Shown here: piece by piece, positions 34,457 to 46,845 of the stretch
How the letters are laid out: every line of letters begins with the position of its first letter
How positions within the stretch are numbered: the first letter of the stretch is position 1
Origin: Staphylococcus capitis subsp. capitis
GTDB lineage: Bacteria > Bacillota > Bacilli > Staphylococcales > Staphylococcaceae
DNA length: 64,000 nucleotides
Direction of reading: 5' to 3'
NCBI RefSeq assembly: GCF_040739495.1
Contig: NZ_CP145263.1
Coordinates: 1,178,001 to 1,242,000 of the forward strand
Notes under the pieces: model-generated
The model's input: the letters and a program-made list of their open reading frames with translations, nothing else
Database searches by the model: none
Told to the model about the DNA's origin: nothing
Translations under genes and position numbers: made by a program

Positions 34457-35404
34457 ATGCCAGGAATAATTCAAATTGACGACATTAATCAATCACAAGC
34501 TTTAATGGGAAATAATGATGAGCATTTAAAAACTATTGAAGATAATTTTGATGTCGTGATACATGCTAGAGGTCAAGAAATAGCAGTTAAAGGCGAAAAA
34601 TTAGAGCATGTTGAAAAAGCAGAATTAGTTCTCACCAATTTACTTAAAGTTATAGAATTAGGTAATACAATTACACTTAAAGACGTAGAGGCTGCTATTA
34701 AAATGGCAGACAATAATACAATTCAACATTTACTTGATTTGTATGATGAAGAGATTACTAAAGATGCATTTGGTAAAACGATTCGTGCTAAAACAATGGG
34801 ACAACGTATGTATATCAATGCTATGAAGAGAAATGACTTAGTATTTGGAATAGGTCCTGCTGGTACAGGTAAAACATTTTTAGCAGTTGTATATGCAGCT
34901 AAACAATTACGTAAAGGTTCAGTTAAACGTATCGTATTGACTAGGCCAGCTGTTGAAGCAGGAGAATCTTTAGGTTTCTTACCAGGTGACCTAAAAGAAA
35001 AAGTAGATCCATATTTACGTCCTCTATATGATGGATTAAATACAGTATTAGGTAGAGAACAAACTGAGAGATTCATCGAGAGAGGTATTATTGAGATTGC
35101 GCCACTTGCTTATATGAGAGGTAGAACATTAGATGATGCGTTTGTTATTTTAGATGAAGCTCAAAACACAACGCACGCACAAATGAAAATGTTCCTAACT
35201 CGTTTAGGTTTTGGTTCAAAAATGGTAGTTACAGGTGACCAAACTCAAATCGACCTACCAAAAGGTGTAAAAAGTGGCTTAAAAGAAGCAATTAAGAAAT
35301 TATATGGGGTCAATGAAATTAGTATTATGAAATTAGATCAAAGTGACGTTGTAAGACATCCACTTGTAAGTAAAATTATAGATCGTTATGAAGGAGTTGA
35401 GTAA
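34457..35404 (+). CDS. phoH: PhoH-family ATPase
   Basis: 315 aa. P-loop GIGPAGTGKTFLAV at about residues 131-144, Walker B FVILDEAQNTT, and MVVTGDQTQIDLP sensor. The first about 110 residues form the extra N-terminal region of long PhoH proteins. Function probably RNA-related (in Bacillus, near ybeY). Stop-start junction with ybeY (TAA ATG) has no gap. Confidence 0.92.
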   Translation: MPGIIQIDDINQSQALMGNNDEHLKTIEDNFDVVIHARGQEIAVKGEKLEHVEKAELVLTNLLKVIELGNTITLKDVEAAIKMADNNTIQHLLDLYDEEITKDAFGKTIRAKTMGQRMYINAMKRNDLVFGIGPAGTGKTFLAVVYAAKQLRKGSVKRIVLTRPAVEAGESLGFLPGDLKEKVDPYLRPLYDGLNTVLGREQTERFIERGIIEIAPLAYMRGRTLDDAFVILDEAQNTTHAQMKMFLTRLGFGSKMVVTGDQTQIDLPKGVKSGLKEAIKKLYGVNEISIMKLDQSDVVRHPLVSKIIDRYEGVE

Positions 35405-35875
35405 ATGTTTACAATTGACTTTAGTGACCATACCGATTTAGTAAAGAATGAATGGTATGAACAAATAGATTCATTACTTACCTTTGCTAAAAAACAAGAA
35501 CATATTGATAGTGAGGCTGAACTTTCAGTAACATTTGTAGATAAAGATGAAATTCAAAATATCAATAAAATGTATAGAGATAAAGATAAAGTCACTGACG
35601 TCATCTCATTCGCTTTAGAAGAAGACGAGCCAGAAATCGATATGAATGAACTTGATATACCTCGAGTTTTAGGCGATATTATTATATGTACAGATGTAGC
35701 ACATGAACAAGCTGAAAATTACGGACATTCTTTTGAACGTGAATTAGGTTTCTTAGCTTTACATGGTTTTTTACATTTATTGGGATATGATCATATGACA
35801 GATGAAGATGAAAAAGAAATGTTTGGTCGACAAGATGCAATTCTTAATGCATATGGTTTAACAAGAGAATCATAA
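35405..35875 (+). CDS. ybeY: Endoribonuclease YbeY
   Basis: 156 aa. Zinc-dependent RNase needed for 16S rRNA 3'-end maturation and ribosome quality control. The zinc motif [11 protein letters not shown] is present, and [14 protein letters not shown] is the conserved upstream block. Between phoH and dgkA. Confidence 0.95.
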   Translation: MFTIDFSDHTDLVKNEWYEQIDSLLTFAKKQEHIDSEAELSVTFVDKDEIQNINKMYRDKDKVTDVISFALEEDEPEIDMNELDIPRVLGDIIICTDVAHEQAENYGHSFERELGFLALHGFLHLLGYDHMTDEDEKEMFGRQDAILNAYGLTRES

Positions 35876-35877
35876 TA

Positions 35878-36234
35878 ATGAGACGTTTTAAATACGCTTA
35901 TGATGGCTTTACAGCCATTTTGAAAAAAGACCAAAATTTCTTACTTCACATATTAGCAGGAATTATCGCTATTATTATGGGGTTTATTTTTCATATCAAT
36001 CGATCTGAGTGGATGTTTATATTATTCTCAATAGCTTTAGTATTGAGTCTAGAAGCTATCAATACATCAATTGAATTTGTGGTTGATTTGGTAACAACCG
36101 ATTATCATGAATATGCTAAACACGCTAAAGATATCGCTGCTTTTAGTGTTGTAATTGTGTCTGTTTTAGCATTATGTATTGGATTAATAGTTTTTGTACC
36201 ACATATTTTAAGTTTATTTTTGGGAGGAAAATAA
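35878..36234 (+). CDS. dgkA: Undecaprenol/diacylglycerol kinase family protein
   Basis: 118 aa, three membrane segments. Small integral-membrane lipid kinase; in Gram-positives the substrate is mostly undecaprenol. EAINTSIEFVVDL carries the catalytic Glu region and AKDIAAFSVV follows. Confidence 0.9.
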   Translation: MRRFKYAYDGFTAILKKDQNFLLHILAGIIAIIMGFIFHINRSEWMFILFSIALVLSLEAINTSIEFVVDLVTTDYHEYAKHAKDIAAFSVVIVSVLALCIGLIVFVPHILSLFLGGK

Positions 36235-36639
36235 ATGAGTTATCAATCGCATTACTTTAAGGAAGTTAGAGAGGCACAAAGTAAAGCTTATGCTCCATAT
36301 AGTCGCTTCAAAGTTGGTGCCTATTTAAGAACTAAGGACGGACGTAGTTTTCATGGAGCAAATGTAGAAAATGCTGCATATTCCATGGCAATTTGTGCTG
36401 AACGTTCAAGTCTTGTTGCAGCAATCTCAGAAGGATACAAACCAGGGGATTTTGAATCGATAACCGTTACTGTTGATTCGGATAAACCCTCCTCACCATG
36501 CGGGGCTTGTAGACAAGTACTTAAAGAACTTTGCGATGATGATATGCCTGTGTATATGACTAATCATAAAGGAGAAATGATTAAGTCTACTGTAAACGAA
36601 TTATTACCATTAGGATTTTCAGGAAAGGATTTAAATTAA
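36235..36639 (+). CDS. cdd: Cytidine deaminase
   Basis: 134 aa. Zinc ligands in CAERSSLV and [19 protein letters not shown] is the substrate-binding block. Pyrimidine salvage. Begins right after dgkA and overlaps era by one base. Confidence 0.96.
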   Translation: MSYQSHYFKEVREAQSKAYAPYSRFKVGAYLRTKDGRSFHGANVENAAYSMAICAERSSLVAAISEGYKPGDFESITVTVDSDKPSSPCGACRQVLKELCDDDMPVYMTNHKGEMIKSTVNELLPLGFSGKDLN

Positions 36640-37541
36640 TGACAGAAGAACATAAATCAGGATTTGTATCCATCATTGGTCGACCTAATGTTGGTAAATC
36701 TACATTTGTAAATAGAGTAATAGGGCATAAAATTGCGATTATGTCAGATAAAGCTCAGACAACACGTAATAAAATTCAAGGCGTCATGACAAGAGACGAT
36801 GCACAAATCATCTTCATTGATACGCCAGGTATTCACAAACCTAAACATAAACTTGGTGATTATATGATGAGAGTTGCCAAGAATACACTATCAGAAATAG
36901 ATGCAATTATGTTTATGGTTAACGTAAACGAAGATATTGGTCGTGGCGATGAATATATCATGGAAATGCTTAAAAATGTTAAAACGCCTATCTTTTTAGT
37001 ATTAAATAAGATTGACCTTGTGCATCCGGATGCTTTGATGCCTAGAATTGAAAAATATAAAGAATATATGGACTTCACAGAAATTATACCAATTTCAGCA
37101 CTTGAGGGATTGAATGTAGATCACTTTATAGATGTGTTGAAATCTTATTTACCTGTAGGTCCGAAATACTATCCTGACGACCAAATTTCTGACCACCCAG
37201 AACAATTTGTTGTTAGCGAAATTATCCGTGAAAAGATATTACATTTAACAAGTGAAGAGATACCTCATGCAATAGGCGTTAATGTTGATAGAATGATTAA
37301 AGAAGATGAAGACAGAGTTAGAGTTGAAGCAACGATTTACGTTGAGCGTGATTCTCAAAAGGGTATAGTCATCGGTAAAGGTGGTAAAAAACTTAAAGAG
37401 GTAGGTAAACGTGCACGTCATGATATAGAGATGCTATTAGGATCTAAAGTTTACTTAGAACTCTGGGTAAAGGTACAACGTGATTGGAGAAATAAAGTAA
37501 ACTTTATACGACAAATTGGTTATGTAGAAGACCAAGATTGA
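36639..37541 (+). CDS. era: GTPase Era
   Basis: 300 aa. 16S rRNA-binding GTPase for 30S assembly. G1 [10 protein letters not shown]3 [11 protein letters not shown]4 NKIDL; C-terminal KH domain with [15 protein letters not shown]. Starts on the last base of cdd. Confidence 0.97.
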   Translation: MTEEHKSGFVSIIGRPNVGKSTFVNRVIGHKIAIMSDKAQTTRNKIQGVMTRDDAQIIFIDTPGIHKPKHKLGDYMMRVAKNTLSEIDAIMFMVNVNEDIGRGDEYIMEMLKNVKTPIFLVLNKIDLVHPDALMPRIEKYKEYMDFTEIIPISALEGLNVDHFIDVLKSYLPVGPKYYPDDQISDHPEQFVVSEIIREKILHLTSEEIPHAIGVNVDRMIKEDEDRVRVEATIYVERDSQKGIVIGKGGKKLKEVGKRARHDIEMLLGSKVYLELWVKVQRDWRNKVNFIRQIGYVEDQD

Positions 37542-37566
37542 TTGATAGAGAGTCGGTGAATGAGTC

Positions 37567-38328
37567 ATGTTAATGAAACAAAAAGGCATCATAATCAAAT
37601 CAGTAGATTATGGCGAATCTGATAAAATCATCACAATTTTAAATGAATATGGCGCTAAAATACCTTTGATGGCTCGACGTGCGAAAAAAGTTAAATCTGG
37701 ATTACAAGCTCATACACAAATGTTTGTGTATGGCTTATTTATTTATAATAAATGGCGTGGCATGGGAACACTCAATTCTGTAGATGTGATTAATCAACAT
37801 TATGAATTACAGCTTGATTTATTTGAAAGTAGTTATGCATCGTTATGCACAGAGACTATTGAAAGATCTATGGAAGAAAATGAAGTTTCGAAGTACAATT
37901 ATGACTTACTCTATTTTGTACTTACTAAGATAGCAGAGGGCACATCAGCACAACTCATGTCTATCGTAGTATTATTGAAGTGTATGTCTAAATTTGGATT
38001 TACAGCTTCATTTAATCAGTGTGTGATTACTGGAAATGAAGATCAATCTAAATTAGTAGGTTATAGTTTCAAATTCGATGGCGCAATCTCTGAAGAAGTA
38101 TTATATCAGGATCCACACGCTTTCAAATTAACAAATCGCTCGCTTTATCTATTAGATATACTACAAAAACTACCTATCAATAAAATGAATTCATTGAGTA
38201 TTCATAAAGAAATCTTAGATGAGATGTCAGAACTTATTATCATGCTCTATAGAGAATATGCTGGTATGCTTTTTAAGAGTCAAAAATTAATTAATCAACT
38301 TAAAAGATTAGAAAGTGATCCACACTAA
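37567..38328 (+). CDS. recO: DNA repair protein RecO
   Basis: 253 aa. Loads RecA with RecF/RecR. N-terminal OB fold ([18 protein letters not shown]), then helical domain; the usual zinc cysteines are not evident (only scattered Cys). Two possible starts, ATG 37567 and 37573, differ by two codons. The 3' end forms part of the terminator stem. Confidence 0.93.
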   Translation: MLMKQKGIIIKSVDYGESDKIITILNEYGAKIPLMARRAKKVKSGLQAHTQMFVYGLFIYNKWRGMGTLNSVDVINQHYELQLDLFESSYASLCTETIERSMEENEVSKYNYDLLYFVLTKIAEGTSAQLMSIVVLLKCMSKFGFTASFNQCVITGNEDQSKLVGYSFKFDGAISEEVLYQDPHAFKLTNRSLYLLDILQKLPINKMNSLSIHKEILDEMSELIIMLYREYAGMLFKSQKLINQLKRLESDPH

Positions 38329-38367
38329 ACCGTTTTATTTCGATAAACGGAATAGTGTGGATTTTTT
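38318..38367 (+). terminator. Rho-independent terminator of the phoH-recO operon
   Basis: ATCCACACTA with its partner ending AGTGTGGAT, inner CCGTTT / AAACGG pairing, T tract 38362-38367. The left arm includes the recO stop codon. Confidence 0.85.
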
Positions 38368-38373
38368 ATGCAA

Positions 38374-38419
38374 TAAAAATACTCTTACCTAAACATTTAT
38401 TGTGTCAAAGTAAGAGTAT
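38374..38419 (-). terminator. Rho-independent terminator after glyS
   Basis: Minus strand: ATACTCTTAC and GTAAGAGTAT pair across a 21-base loop, then TTTTT. It lies between converging recO and glyS, just 3' of the recO terminator. Confidence 0.75.
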
Positions 38420-38436
38420 TATTGGGTAATAAGTTA

Positions 38437-39828
38437 TTAAAATTTAACTTTCTCTGCAAAGAATGTTTCTAATTCTGAAATTGGCATACGTACTTGTTCC
38501 ATTGAATCTCTGTCACGTACAGTTACTTGATTATCTTCTAATGAATCAAAGTCGAATGTAATACAATATGGTGTACCGATTTCGTCTTGTCTACGGTAAC
38601 GTTTACCAATTGATTGTGATTCGTCGAAATCAATAGAGAAGCTTTGACTTAATTGTTCAAAGATTTTAATCGCTTCGCTTGATAATTTTTTACTTAAAGG
38701 TAATACCGCAGCTTTATATGGTGCTAAGGCAGGGTGGAAATGCATTACAGTACGTGCATCTTTACTTCCTTCAACACCTTCTTCTTCATATGCGTCACAT
38801 AAGAATGCTAACGTTACACGATCAGCACCTAATGAAGGTTCGATACAATACGGAACATATTTTTCATTTGTTTCTGGATCGTGATATTTAAAGTCTTCAC
38901 CAGAGTGTTCGCTATGCTTTTGTAAATCGAAGTCTGTACGGCTTGCGATACCCCATAATTCGCCCCAACCAAATGGGAATTTGTATTCAATATCAGTTGT
39001 AGCGTTAGAGTAGTGAGATAACTCATCTGCATCATGGTCTCTTAAACGCATATTTTCTTCATTAATATTTAAATCTTTTAACCATTGACTTGCAAAAGTT
39101 TTCCAGAAGTTTTGCCATTCAATTTCTTCACCAGGTTTGCAGAAGAATTCTAACTCCATTTGTTCAAATTCTCTTGTTCTGAAAATGAAGTTACCAGGTG
39201 TAATCTCGTTACGGAAAGATTTACCGATTTGACCAATACCGAACGGTAATTTTTTACGCATTGAACGTTGTACATTTTTATAGTTAACGAAAATACCTTG
39301 AGCTGTTTCAGGACGTAAGAACAATTCGTTAGTGGAATCTTCAGTTACACCTTGGAAAGTTTTAAACATTAAATTAAATTGACGAATATCAGTCCAATTT
39401 GCAGTGCCACTTACAGGACATACAATACCTTCATCATCAATAATTTGTTTCATTTCATCAAAGCTTAATCCATCAGCGATGAAGTTTTCATCACCTTTTT
39501 CTTTTTGCATGTAATCTTCAATTAATTTATCCGCACGATAACGAATTTTACTATCTTTATTATCGATCATAGGGTCATTAAAGTTGCCTAAGTGACCTGA
39601 AGCTTCCCAAGTCTTTGGATTCATTAAAATAGCTGCATCAATACCCACATTATATGGAGATTGTGTGATGAACTTTTGCCACCAAGCTTTTTTAATATTA
39701 TTTTTAAGTTCAACGCCTAACGGGCCGTAATCCCATGTATTTGATAAACCACCGTAAATGTCACTACCGGGGAATACGAACCCTCTATGTTTTGCTAATT
39801 GAACAATTGTTTCCATATCTTTTGCCAT
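38437..39828 (-). CDS. glyS: Glycyl-tRNA synthetase (single-chain, class IIa)
   Basis: 463 aa, alpha2-type enzyme. [22 protein letters not shown] at the N-terminus (split: [22 protein letters not shown]), motif 2 region [19 protein letters not shown], and anticodon-binding C-terminal domain ([12 protein letters not shown] ... [15 protein letters not shown]). The only long minus-strand gene besides rpsT. Expression governed by the T-box leader just upstream. Confidence 0.97.
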   Translation of the reverse strand: MAKDMETIVQLAKHRGFVFPGSDIYGGLSNTWDYGPLGVELKNNIKKAWWQKFITQSPYNVGIDAAILMNPKTWEASGHLGNFNDPMIDNKDSKIRYRADKLIEDYMQKEKGDENFIADGLSFDEMKQIIDDEGIVCPVSGTANWTDIRQFNLMFKTFQGVTEDSTNELFLRPETAQGIFVNYKNVQRSMRKKLPFGIGQIGKSFRNEITPGNFIFRTREFEQMELEFFCKPGEEIEWQNFWKTFASQWLKDLNINEENMRLRDHDADELSHYSNATTDIEYKFPFGWGELWGIASRTDFDLQKHSEHSGEDFKYHDPETNEKYVPYCIEPSLGADRVTLAFLCDAYEEEGVEGSKDARTVMHFHPALAPYKAAVLPLSKKLSSEAIKIFEQLSQSFSIDFDESQSIGKRYRRQDEIGTPYCITFDFDSLEDNQVTVRDRDSMEQVRMPISELETFFAEKVKF

Positions 39829-39837
39829 AAATTAACT

Positions 39838-40110
39838 CTCCTTAGACATAAAAAACGCCCCAAGACAATATATACATATTAGTAATGTATTATTATCTTG
39901 GGACGAGTTTTAAAAAGTATTTTTACTCATATGTATTGTTATAATACAATATGGTTACTTACAATTTTTAACCCGCGGTTCCACCCAAATTAGTGCAGAC
40001 ACTCGCTTTTATTTCATTAATAAGTCATTCGCCAATATAAGTTGTTAAGCTCGCACCATCCTTAACTCGCTTTAACTTTATTCTAATTGAAAGAATTTTT
40101 AATAGCAAGT
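39838..40110 (-). promoter_or_regulatory. T-box riboswitch leader of glyS (Gly-responsive)
   Basis: On the minus strand the T-box GGGTGGAACCGCGGG lies at 39972-39986. A candidate glycine specifier GGC is at 40031-40033 within a stem I-like region (AAGCGAG, GATGGTGCGAGC motifs). A terminator hairpin at 39850-39905 has a stem CGTCCCAAGA / TCTTGGGGCG and six T residues. Uncharged tRNA-Gly is expected to favour the antiterminator and raise glyS. Outer limits are approximate. Confidence 0.88.
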
Positions 40111-40122
40111 ATTTATATGTAT

Positions 40123-40151
40123 TTGTAGCAATTTATAATAAAAGTTATAAT
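40123..40151 (+). promoter_or_regulatory. SigA-type promoter of ccpN
   Basis: TTGTAG, 17-base spacer, perfect TATAAT (40146-40151). Predicted start of RNA near 40158 gives only about 20 bases of leader before the ribosome site, agreeing with translation from 40180. Confidence 0.65.
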
Positions 40152-40179
40152 AGAAAGTATTCAAGAGGGGTGAAGACCT

Positions 40180-40803
40180 ATAGAACTTAGTAAAAGACAG
40201 GAACTAATAATTGAGATTGTCAAATCTAAAGGACCGATCACAGGTGAGCATATCGCTGAAAAATTAAATTTAACAAGAGCTACGTTAAGACCGGACTTAG
40301 CTATACTTACTATGTCTGGTTTTATAGAAGCGAGACCTAGAGTAGGTTATTACTATTCAGGTAAATCGAAAAATAAAATTATTAATGAACAATTGAGACA
40401 ATATGTGGTTAAAGATTATATGTCTCAACCAGTTGTCATTAAGGAAGAAATGTCAGTTTATGATGCAATATGTACTATATTTTTAGAAGATGCAGGGACA
40501 TTATTTATAACTAATAATGACAATGACTTCGTAGGCGTATGTTCTAGAAAAGATTTATTAAGAGCATCTATGATTGGTGAGGATATACATACAATGCCTA
40601 TCAGTGTAAATATGACTAGAATGCCACATGTGACATATTTAGAAGAGGAAGAACTTGTAATATACGCTGCCAATCAAATGATAGATAACGAGATTGACTC
40701 ACTACCAATTGTAAGGAAAAAAGACAATAAAAAATACGAGGTAATTGGTCGAATCTCTAAAACAACTATAACTAAATTATTCGTATCATTATTCAAAGAA
40801 TAG
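40180..40803 (+). CDS. ccpN: CcpN/YqzB-type transcription repressor (HTH plus two CBS domains), apparent AUA start
   Basis: 207 aa if started at ATA 40180: an N-terminal DeoR/HTH_11-like domain ([30 protein letters not shown]) followed by two CBS domains (residues about 75-205). In frame, TGA lies at 40171-40173, and there is no ATG, GTG or TTG before ATG 40312, which would remove the entire DNA-binding domain. GAGGGGTGAAG ends five bases before the ATA, the correct place for a start. Next gene ppsR codes for a PEP-synthase/PPDK regulator, the same pairing as ccpN-yqfL in Bacillus. Confidence 0.8.
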   Translation: MELSKRQELIIEIVKSKGPITGEHIAEKLNLTRATLRPDLAILTMSGFIEARPRVGYYYSGKSKNKIINEQLRQYVVKDYMSQPVVIKEEMSVYDAICTIFLEDAGTLFITNNDNDFVGVCSRKDLLRASMIGEDIHTMPISVNMTRMPHVTYLEEEELVIYAANQMIDNEIDSLPIVRKKDNKKYEVIGRISKTTITKLFVSLFKE

Positions 40804-40814
40804 GTGGTAAATAC

Positions 40815-41633
40815 ATGGACATTATAAAGATAATTGTAGCCTCAGATTCAATTGGTGAAACTGCAGAGTTAGTTGCAAGAGCAGGAGTATCTCAATTTAA
40901 CCCTAAACAATGTAAACATGAATTTCTTCGATATCCATATATTGAATCATTTGAACATGTAGATGAAGTTATTCAAGTAGCTAGAGATACCAATGCAATT
41001 ATTGTATACACTTTGGTTAAACCAGAAATTAAAAAATATATGCTTGCAAAAGTCGAAGAATTTTCATTAAAATCTGTCGATATTATGGGACCTCTAATGG
41101 ATTTATTATCGGATTCAATTGATGAAACACCATATTATGAACCAGGAATAGTTCACAGGCTAGACGATGCGTATTTTAAAAAAATTGATGCAATTGAATT
41201 TGCTGTGAAATATGATGACGGAAAAGATCCAAAAGGATTACCAAAAGCCGACATCGTTCTGTTAGGTATTTCTAGAACTTCTAAAACTCCATTATCTCAG
41301 TATTTAGCACATAAAAGTTATAAAGTGATGAATATACCTATAGTTCCTGAAGTAACTCCACCTGATGCATTATTTGATATTAATACCTCTAAATGTATTG
41401 CTTTAAAAATAAGTGAAGAGAAACTAAATCGCATACGTAAGGAAAGATTAAAGCAATTAGGTTTAGGAGATAAGGCTAGGTATGCCACAGAGGCACGTAT
41501 TCAAGAAGAATTGAATTATTTTGATGAATTAGTTAATAAAGTAGGTTGTCCGGTCATAGATGTTACTGACAAAGCTATTGAAGAAACAGCGAATGATATC
41601 ATACATTTAATTGAAGAAAGTAAATCGAAATGA
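40815..41633 (+). CDS. Pyruvate, phosphate dikinase regulatory protein (PpsR/YqfL)
   Basis: 272 aa, DUF299 family. Bifunctional Ser/Thr kinase and phosphorylase that inactivates or reactivates PPDK/PEP synthase. P-loop-like [15 protein letters not shown] is visible at about residue 153, with SDSIGETAE at the N-terminus. Eleven bases after ccpN, so likely one transcript. Confidence 0.88.
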   Translation: MDIIKIIVASDSIGETAELVARAGVSQFNPKQCKHEFLRYPYIESFEHVDEVIQVARDTNAIIVYTLVKPEIKKYMLAKVEEFSLKSVDIMGPLMDLLSDSIDETPYYEPGIVHRLDDAYFKKIDAIEFAVKYDDGKDPKGLPKADIVLLGISRTSKTPLSQYLAHKSYKVMNIPIVPEVTPPDALFDINTSKCIALKISEEKLNRIRKERLKQLGLGDKARYATEARIQEELNYFDELVNKVGCPVIDVTDKAIEETANDIIHLIEESKSK

Positions 41634-41693
41634 TTTCATTTTCCGTAGAAAAAAGATATAATTATATGACTAATATTTGATAGGTGATTCCAT

Positions 41694-43478
41694 TTGCGTA
41701 TAGATCAATCGGTCATTAATGAAATTAAAGATAAAACAGATATATTAGATTTAGTAAGCGAATATGTAAAATTAGAAAAAAGAGGACGCAATTATATCGG
41801 CTTGTGTCCTTTTCATGATGAAAAGACACCTTCGTTCACAGTATCTGAAGATAAACAAATTTGTCACTGTTTTGGTTGTAAAAAAGGTGGCAATGTCTTT
41901 CAATTTACACAGGAGATTAAAGATGTACCTTTTGTAGAAGCTGTTAAAGAACTTGGCGAACGTGTAAATATTAAAGTTGATGTGGGGCAAACTCAATATA
42001 ATCAACAATCTCAAATGGCTTCAGACGATTTAAAAATGATAGAAATGCATGAGTTAATTCGAGATTACTATCATTATGCCTTGATGAAAACTGTTGAGGG
42101 TGAAGAGGCTTTAAACTACTTGCGTCAGCGTGGTTTTACTGACGAACTCATCAAGCAGAGACAAATTGGATATGCGCCAGATAGCTCTCATTTTTGTCAT
42201 GATTTTCTTGAGAAGGAGGGATATGACATAGAATTAGCTTACGAAGCGGGTCTATTGTCTCGAAATGAAGAAAATTTTAGTTACTATGATAGATTTAGAA
42301 ATCGAATCATGTTTCCTTTGAAGAATGCTCAAGGTAGAATAGTTGGATATTCTGGAAGAACATATAATAACCAAGAACCTAAATATTTGAATAGCCCTGA
42401 AACACCCATCTTTCAAAAACGTAGACTCTTATATAATTTAGATAAAGCTCGCAAATCAATTCGTCAAAACGACGAAATTGTATTATTAGAAGGATTTATG
42501 GATGTTATTAAATCAGATTACGCTGGTTTAAAACAGGTTGTAGCGAGTATGGGTACACAGTTGTCCCAAGAACATATGACGTTTCTAAAAAAATTAACAA
42601 ATAACATTACATTAATGTTTGATGGAGATTACGCTGGTAGAGAGGCTACTTTAAAAACGGGTCAAGCTTTATTACAACAAGGTCTAAATGTATATGTGAT
42701 TCAATTACCATCCGGTATGGATCCTGATGAATACATTGGCAAATATGGAAATGAGGCTTTTTTAAACTTTGTTGCTAAGGATAAAAAGGCATTTGTACTG
42801 TTTAAAGTGGAGTCACATCAAGATGAAATTAATAATAATGATTTAGCTTATGAAAGACATTTTAGAGAAGCAACTCATGACATCGCTCAAGTTCAATCAA
42901 CAATTTTACGTAATAAATTAATACAAGATGTTGCTAATATATTCAATATGAGCCCAGAAATGATCTATCATGAAATTGGTTCTAACAATATGCCACAAGT
43001 GGCACCAGCAGAATATGGATATTCTCCGCAATCTGGTTCACAATTGTTTAATAATTTAACTAAAAATGAAAAAGCTGAAAGAGCTCTATTGAAGCATTTT
43101 ATGAAAGATAAGGATACCTTTATAAATTATTATCAAAAAATTAGTGATGACGACTTTACAAATAAATATTTTAAGAGTATATTTAATATTTTGCATGACT
43201 ATTTTTCAGAACATGATAATTATAGTATCAGTGATGTTATGCAATACATTGATTCCAATGAGCTTAGAGAGGCATTTATTGAACTTGATCAATATACCCT
43301 CAATGATGAACCTTACGAGAATGAAATAGAGGACTACATACTAATTATTAATAATAATGATGATGAGTCAATTGAATCATTAAATCACAAACTAAGGGAA
43401 GCATATCGCATTGGTGATGTTGAATTACAAAAGTATTACTTACAACTTATTGTCGTTAAAAACAAAAATAGAATGTAA
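41694..43478 (+). CDS. dnaG: DNA primase
   Basis: 594 aa. Zinc finger [11 protein letters not shown] ... [10 protein letters not shown] at the N-terminus, TOPRIM domain ([21 protein letters not shown]), and a C-terminal helicase-interaction region. Starts with TTG 41694, ribosome site TAGGTGA. Followed by sigA, the usual macromolecular-synthesis order. Confidence 0.96.
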   Translation: MRIDQSVINEIKDKTDILDLVSEYVKLEKRGRNYIGLCPFHDEKTPSFTVSEDKQICHCFGCKKGGNVFQFTQEIKDVPFVEAVKELGERVNIKVDVGQTQYNQQSQMASDDLKMIEMHELIRDYYHYALMKTVEGEEALNYLRQRGFTDELIKQRQIGYAPDSSHFCHDFLEKEGYDIELAYEAGLLSRNEENFSYYDRFRNRIMFPLKNAQGRIVGYSGRTYNNQEPKYLNSPETPIFQKRRLLYNLDKARKSIRQNDEIVLLEGFMDVIKSDYAGLKQVVASMGTQLSQEHMTFLKKLTNNITLMFDGDYAGREATLKTGQALLQQGLNVYVIQLPSGMDPDEYIGKYGNEAFLNFVAKDKKAFVLFKVESHQDEINNNDLAYERHFREATHDIAQVQSTILRNKLIQDVANIFNMSPEMIYHEIGSNNMPQVAPAEYGYSPQSGSQLFNNLTKNEKAERALLKHFMKDKDTFINYYQKISDDDFTNKYFKSIFNILHDYFSEHDNYSISDVMQYIDSNELREAFIELDQYTLNDEPYENEIEDYILIINNNDDESIESLNHKLREAYRIGDVELQKYYLQLIVVKNKNRM

Positions 43479-43708
43479 TTTTAAGCTAAATCTATTAATT
43501 AGAATTTAGTAGTTCAGACTTTTACAATTAATGATTAGATTTGAACTAATGGTTACTAGAGAGGTTGAACGGGTAGAAAATTATTGTCACAACTTTAATA
43601 GTAAACTTAGATTAAAATAATAATATAACTACACATTATTGAAAGTGTTTAAATGACTTAATTGAAAGTGATAAATTTAAAATTTACAATATACAAATCA
43701 TATTTAAT

Positions 43709-43717
43709 TGATATAAT
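43709..43717 (+). promoter_or_regulatory. Extended -10 promoter element of sigA
   Basis: TGATATAAT, 52 bases before the sigA start. No good -35 at the right spacing. The preceding gap (43479-43708) is A+T-rich without other recognisable signal. Confidence 0.5.
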
Positions 43718-43723
43718 ATATAG

Positions 43724-44875
<1,152 letters not shown>

Positions 44876-44950
44876 AATAATAATGTTGGGGATGTAGCTA
44901 TGAATTAATGCATATTAATTTTACCTCGCCCAATTGGATCATCACACTTG

Positions 44951-45007
44951 AGAGGGTGGGATAATGAATTCAACTTTTAATATACTGAATTCAATCCCGC
45001 TCTTTTT
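44951..45007 (+). terminator. Rho-independent terminator after sigA
   Basis: AGAGGGTGGGAT pairs with ATCCCGCTCT (one bulge) and TGAATTCA with TGAATTCA, then TTTTTT. Same general design as the hairpin after lepA. Confidence 0.8.
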
Positions 45008-45030
45008 TAATACATATGAGGAGTTTAAAA

Positions 45031-45723
45031 ATGATTAATTTAAACCAAAGATTATTGCGTGTGTGTTCATTTTTAAAAGAAGGAACGATAGCTGATATTG
45101 GTTCGGACCACGCATATCTACCTATTTATGCCATCCAAAATAAGATATGTAACAGTGCAATTGCTGGAGAAGTCATCAAAGGACCGTACAAAGCTGCGCT
45201 AAATAATGTAGCTGAAAATGACTTAGGTGATTCGATTGAAGTTCGCTTAGGAGACGGTTTAGCAGTTATCAATCATGATGATGAAATTGATAATATAACG
45301 ATTTGTGGCATGGGAGGACCTCTCATTGCTAAAATTTTAAAAGAAGGTCAAGAAAAATTAACACATCACCCAAGACTTATTTTACAGAGCAACATCCAAA
45401 CACAAGTTTTAAGAAATGTATTAACTTCACTGAATTATGAAGTTATAAACGAGGTTATCCTTGAAGAAAAAGGACATATTTATGAAATTGTAGTTGCTGA
45501 ATTCAACCAATCTATAATGCCACTTTCTACAAAAGAAGAAAAATTTGGCCCGTATTTATTAGAGGAAAAAAATGAACATTTCTACAAGAAATGGAATAGA
45601 GAACTTGAAGCACTTTATCACATTAAGTCACAATTGAATTCATCAACGCATCATGAGAGACTAAAAGAAATTGACAGTGAAATAAATCTCATACAAGAGG
45701 TGTTAGATAATGAAATTGAGTAA
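45031..45723 (+). CDS. trmK: tRNA (adenine(22)-N1)-methyltransferase TrmK
   Basis: 230 aa from ATG 45031, with TGAGGAG at 45017-45023. SAM motif IADIGSDHAYLP and catalytic-loop ICGMGGPLIAKIL (NPPY-like position) are seen. Overlaps the Nif3-like gene by 14 bases. Confidence 0.92.
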   Translation: MINLNQRLLRVCSFLKEGTIADIGSDHAYLPIYAIQNKICNSAIAGEVIKGPYKAALNNVAENDLGDSIEVRLGDGLAVINHDDEIDNITICGMGGPLIAKILKEGQEKLTHHPRLILQSNIQTQVLRNVLTSLNYEVINEVILEEKGHIYEIVVAEFNQSIMPLSTKEEKFGPYLLEEKNEHFYKKWNRELEALYHIKSQLNSSTHHERLKEIDSEINLIQEVLDNEIE

Positions 45724-46810
45724 ACTCATGTCCATTTTAGATTATCATGTCCCATTTTCCACTGCAGAATCATGGGATAATGTCGGATTATTAATCGGTG
45801 ATGAGAATCAACAAGTAAATGGTATATTAACCGCTTTAGATTGTACTGAAGAGGTTGTCGATCAAGCGATAGATAAAAATATCAATATAATCATTGCACA
45901 TCATCCACTCATCTTTAAAGGTATAAAAAATATTGTTCAAACTGGTTATGGCAAAATTATACGTAAATTGATTCAAAATGATATTAATCTTATCGCAATG
46001 CATACAAATTTAGATGTAAATCCTAGTGGCGTCAATAAAATGTTGGCAGATACACTTGATTTAAATAACGTTAACCAGATTAACCAACGTTACACGACAT
46101 ATTATAAGGTTCAAACTTTTATTCCTAAAGAAAATGTTGAAAACTTTAAAGACCAATTAAACCAACTCGGCTTAGCTAAAGAAGAGAATTACGAATATTG
46201 TTTCTTTGAAAGTGCTGGAAAGGGACAGTTCAAACCTGTTGGAGAAGCTAACCCTTACCTTGGTCAACTTGATAGTATAGAATATGTAGATGAGATTAAG
46301 CTTGAATTTATAATTTCTGAAAATGAAAAGCAAATTACAGAACAAGCAATTATAAACTATCATCCTTATGAAACACCTGTTTATGATTTTATTAAACTAC
46401 AAAGACAAAGCGAATTTGGATTAGGTATTATAGGTGAACTTCCTCATACTATGACTTTAGATGAGTTTTCTAGTTACGCTAAAGAGAAATTAAATATTAA
46501 TAGTTTAAGATATACTGGTAATTCTGACGCGGTGATTAATAAAGTTGCAATGATCGGTGGTTCAGGTATAGGTTTCGAGTATGAAGCTCACAGTAATGGT
46601 GCAGATGTATTTGTTACTGGAGATATCAAACATCACGATGCATTAGACGCTAAAATACAAGGAGTCAATCTGCTTGATATCAACCACTATAGCGAATATG
46701 TAATGAAGCAAGGGTTAAAATTGTTACTAGAAGATTGGTTATTTGAGTATAAAGATATGTTCCCTATCGAAGCCTCAAATATTGATACTGATCCTTTTAC
46801 TTATAAATAA
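45710..46810 (+). CDS. Nif3-like dinuclear metal centre protein (YqfO)
   Basis: 366 aa, the long form with an inserted PII/CutA-like domain (about residues 130-230). Metal ligands: IIAHHPLIFKG, HTNLDV, DIKHHDALDA, NHYSEYV. Forms toroidal hexamers. Function uncertain; commonly next to trmK. Confidence 0.9.
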   Translation: MKLSKLMSILDYHVPFSTAESWDNVGLLIGDENQQVNGILTALDCTEEVVDQAIDKNINIIIAHHPLIFKGIKNIVQTGYGKIIRKLIQNDINLIAMHTNLDVNPSGVNKMLADTLDLNNVNQINQRYTTYYKVQTFIPKENVENFKDQLNQLGLAKEENYEYCFFESAGKGQFKPVGEANPYLGQLDSIEYVDEIKLEFIISENEKQITEQAIINYHPYETPVYDFIKLQRQSEFGLGIIGELPHTMTLDEFSSYAKEKLNINSLRYTGNSDAVINKVAMIGGSGIGFEYEAHSNGADVFVTGDIKHHDALDAKIQGVNLLDINHYSEYVMKQGLKLLLEDWLFEYKDMFPIEASNIDTDPFTYK

Positions 46811-46845
46811 CAAATTGCTTATTAGACTTTAAAGGAGGCCATAAC

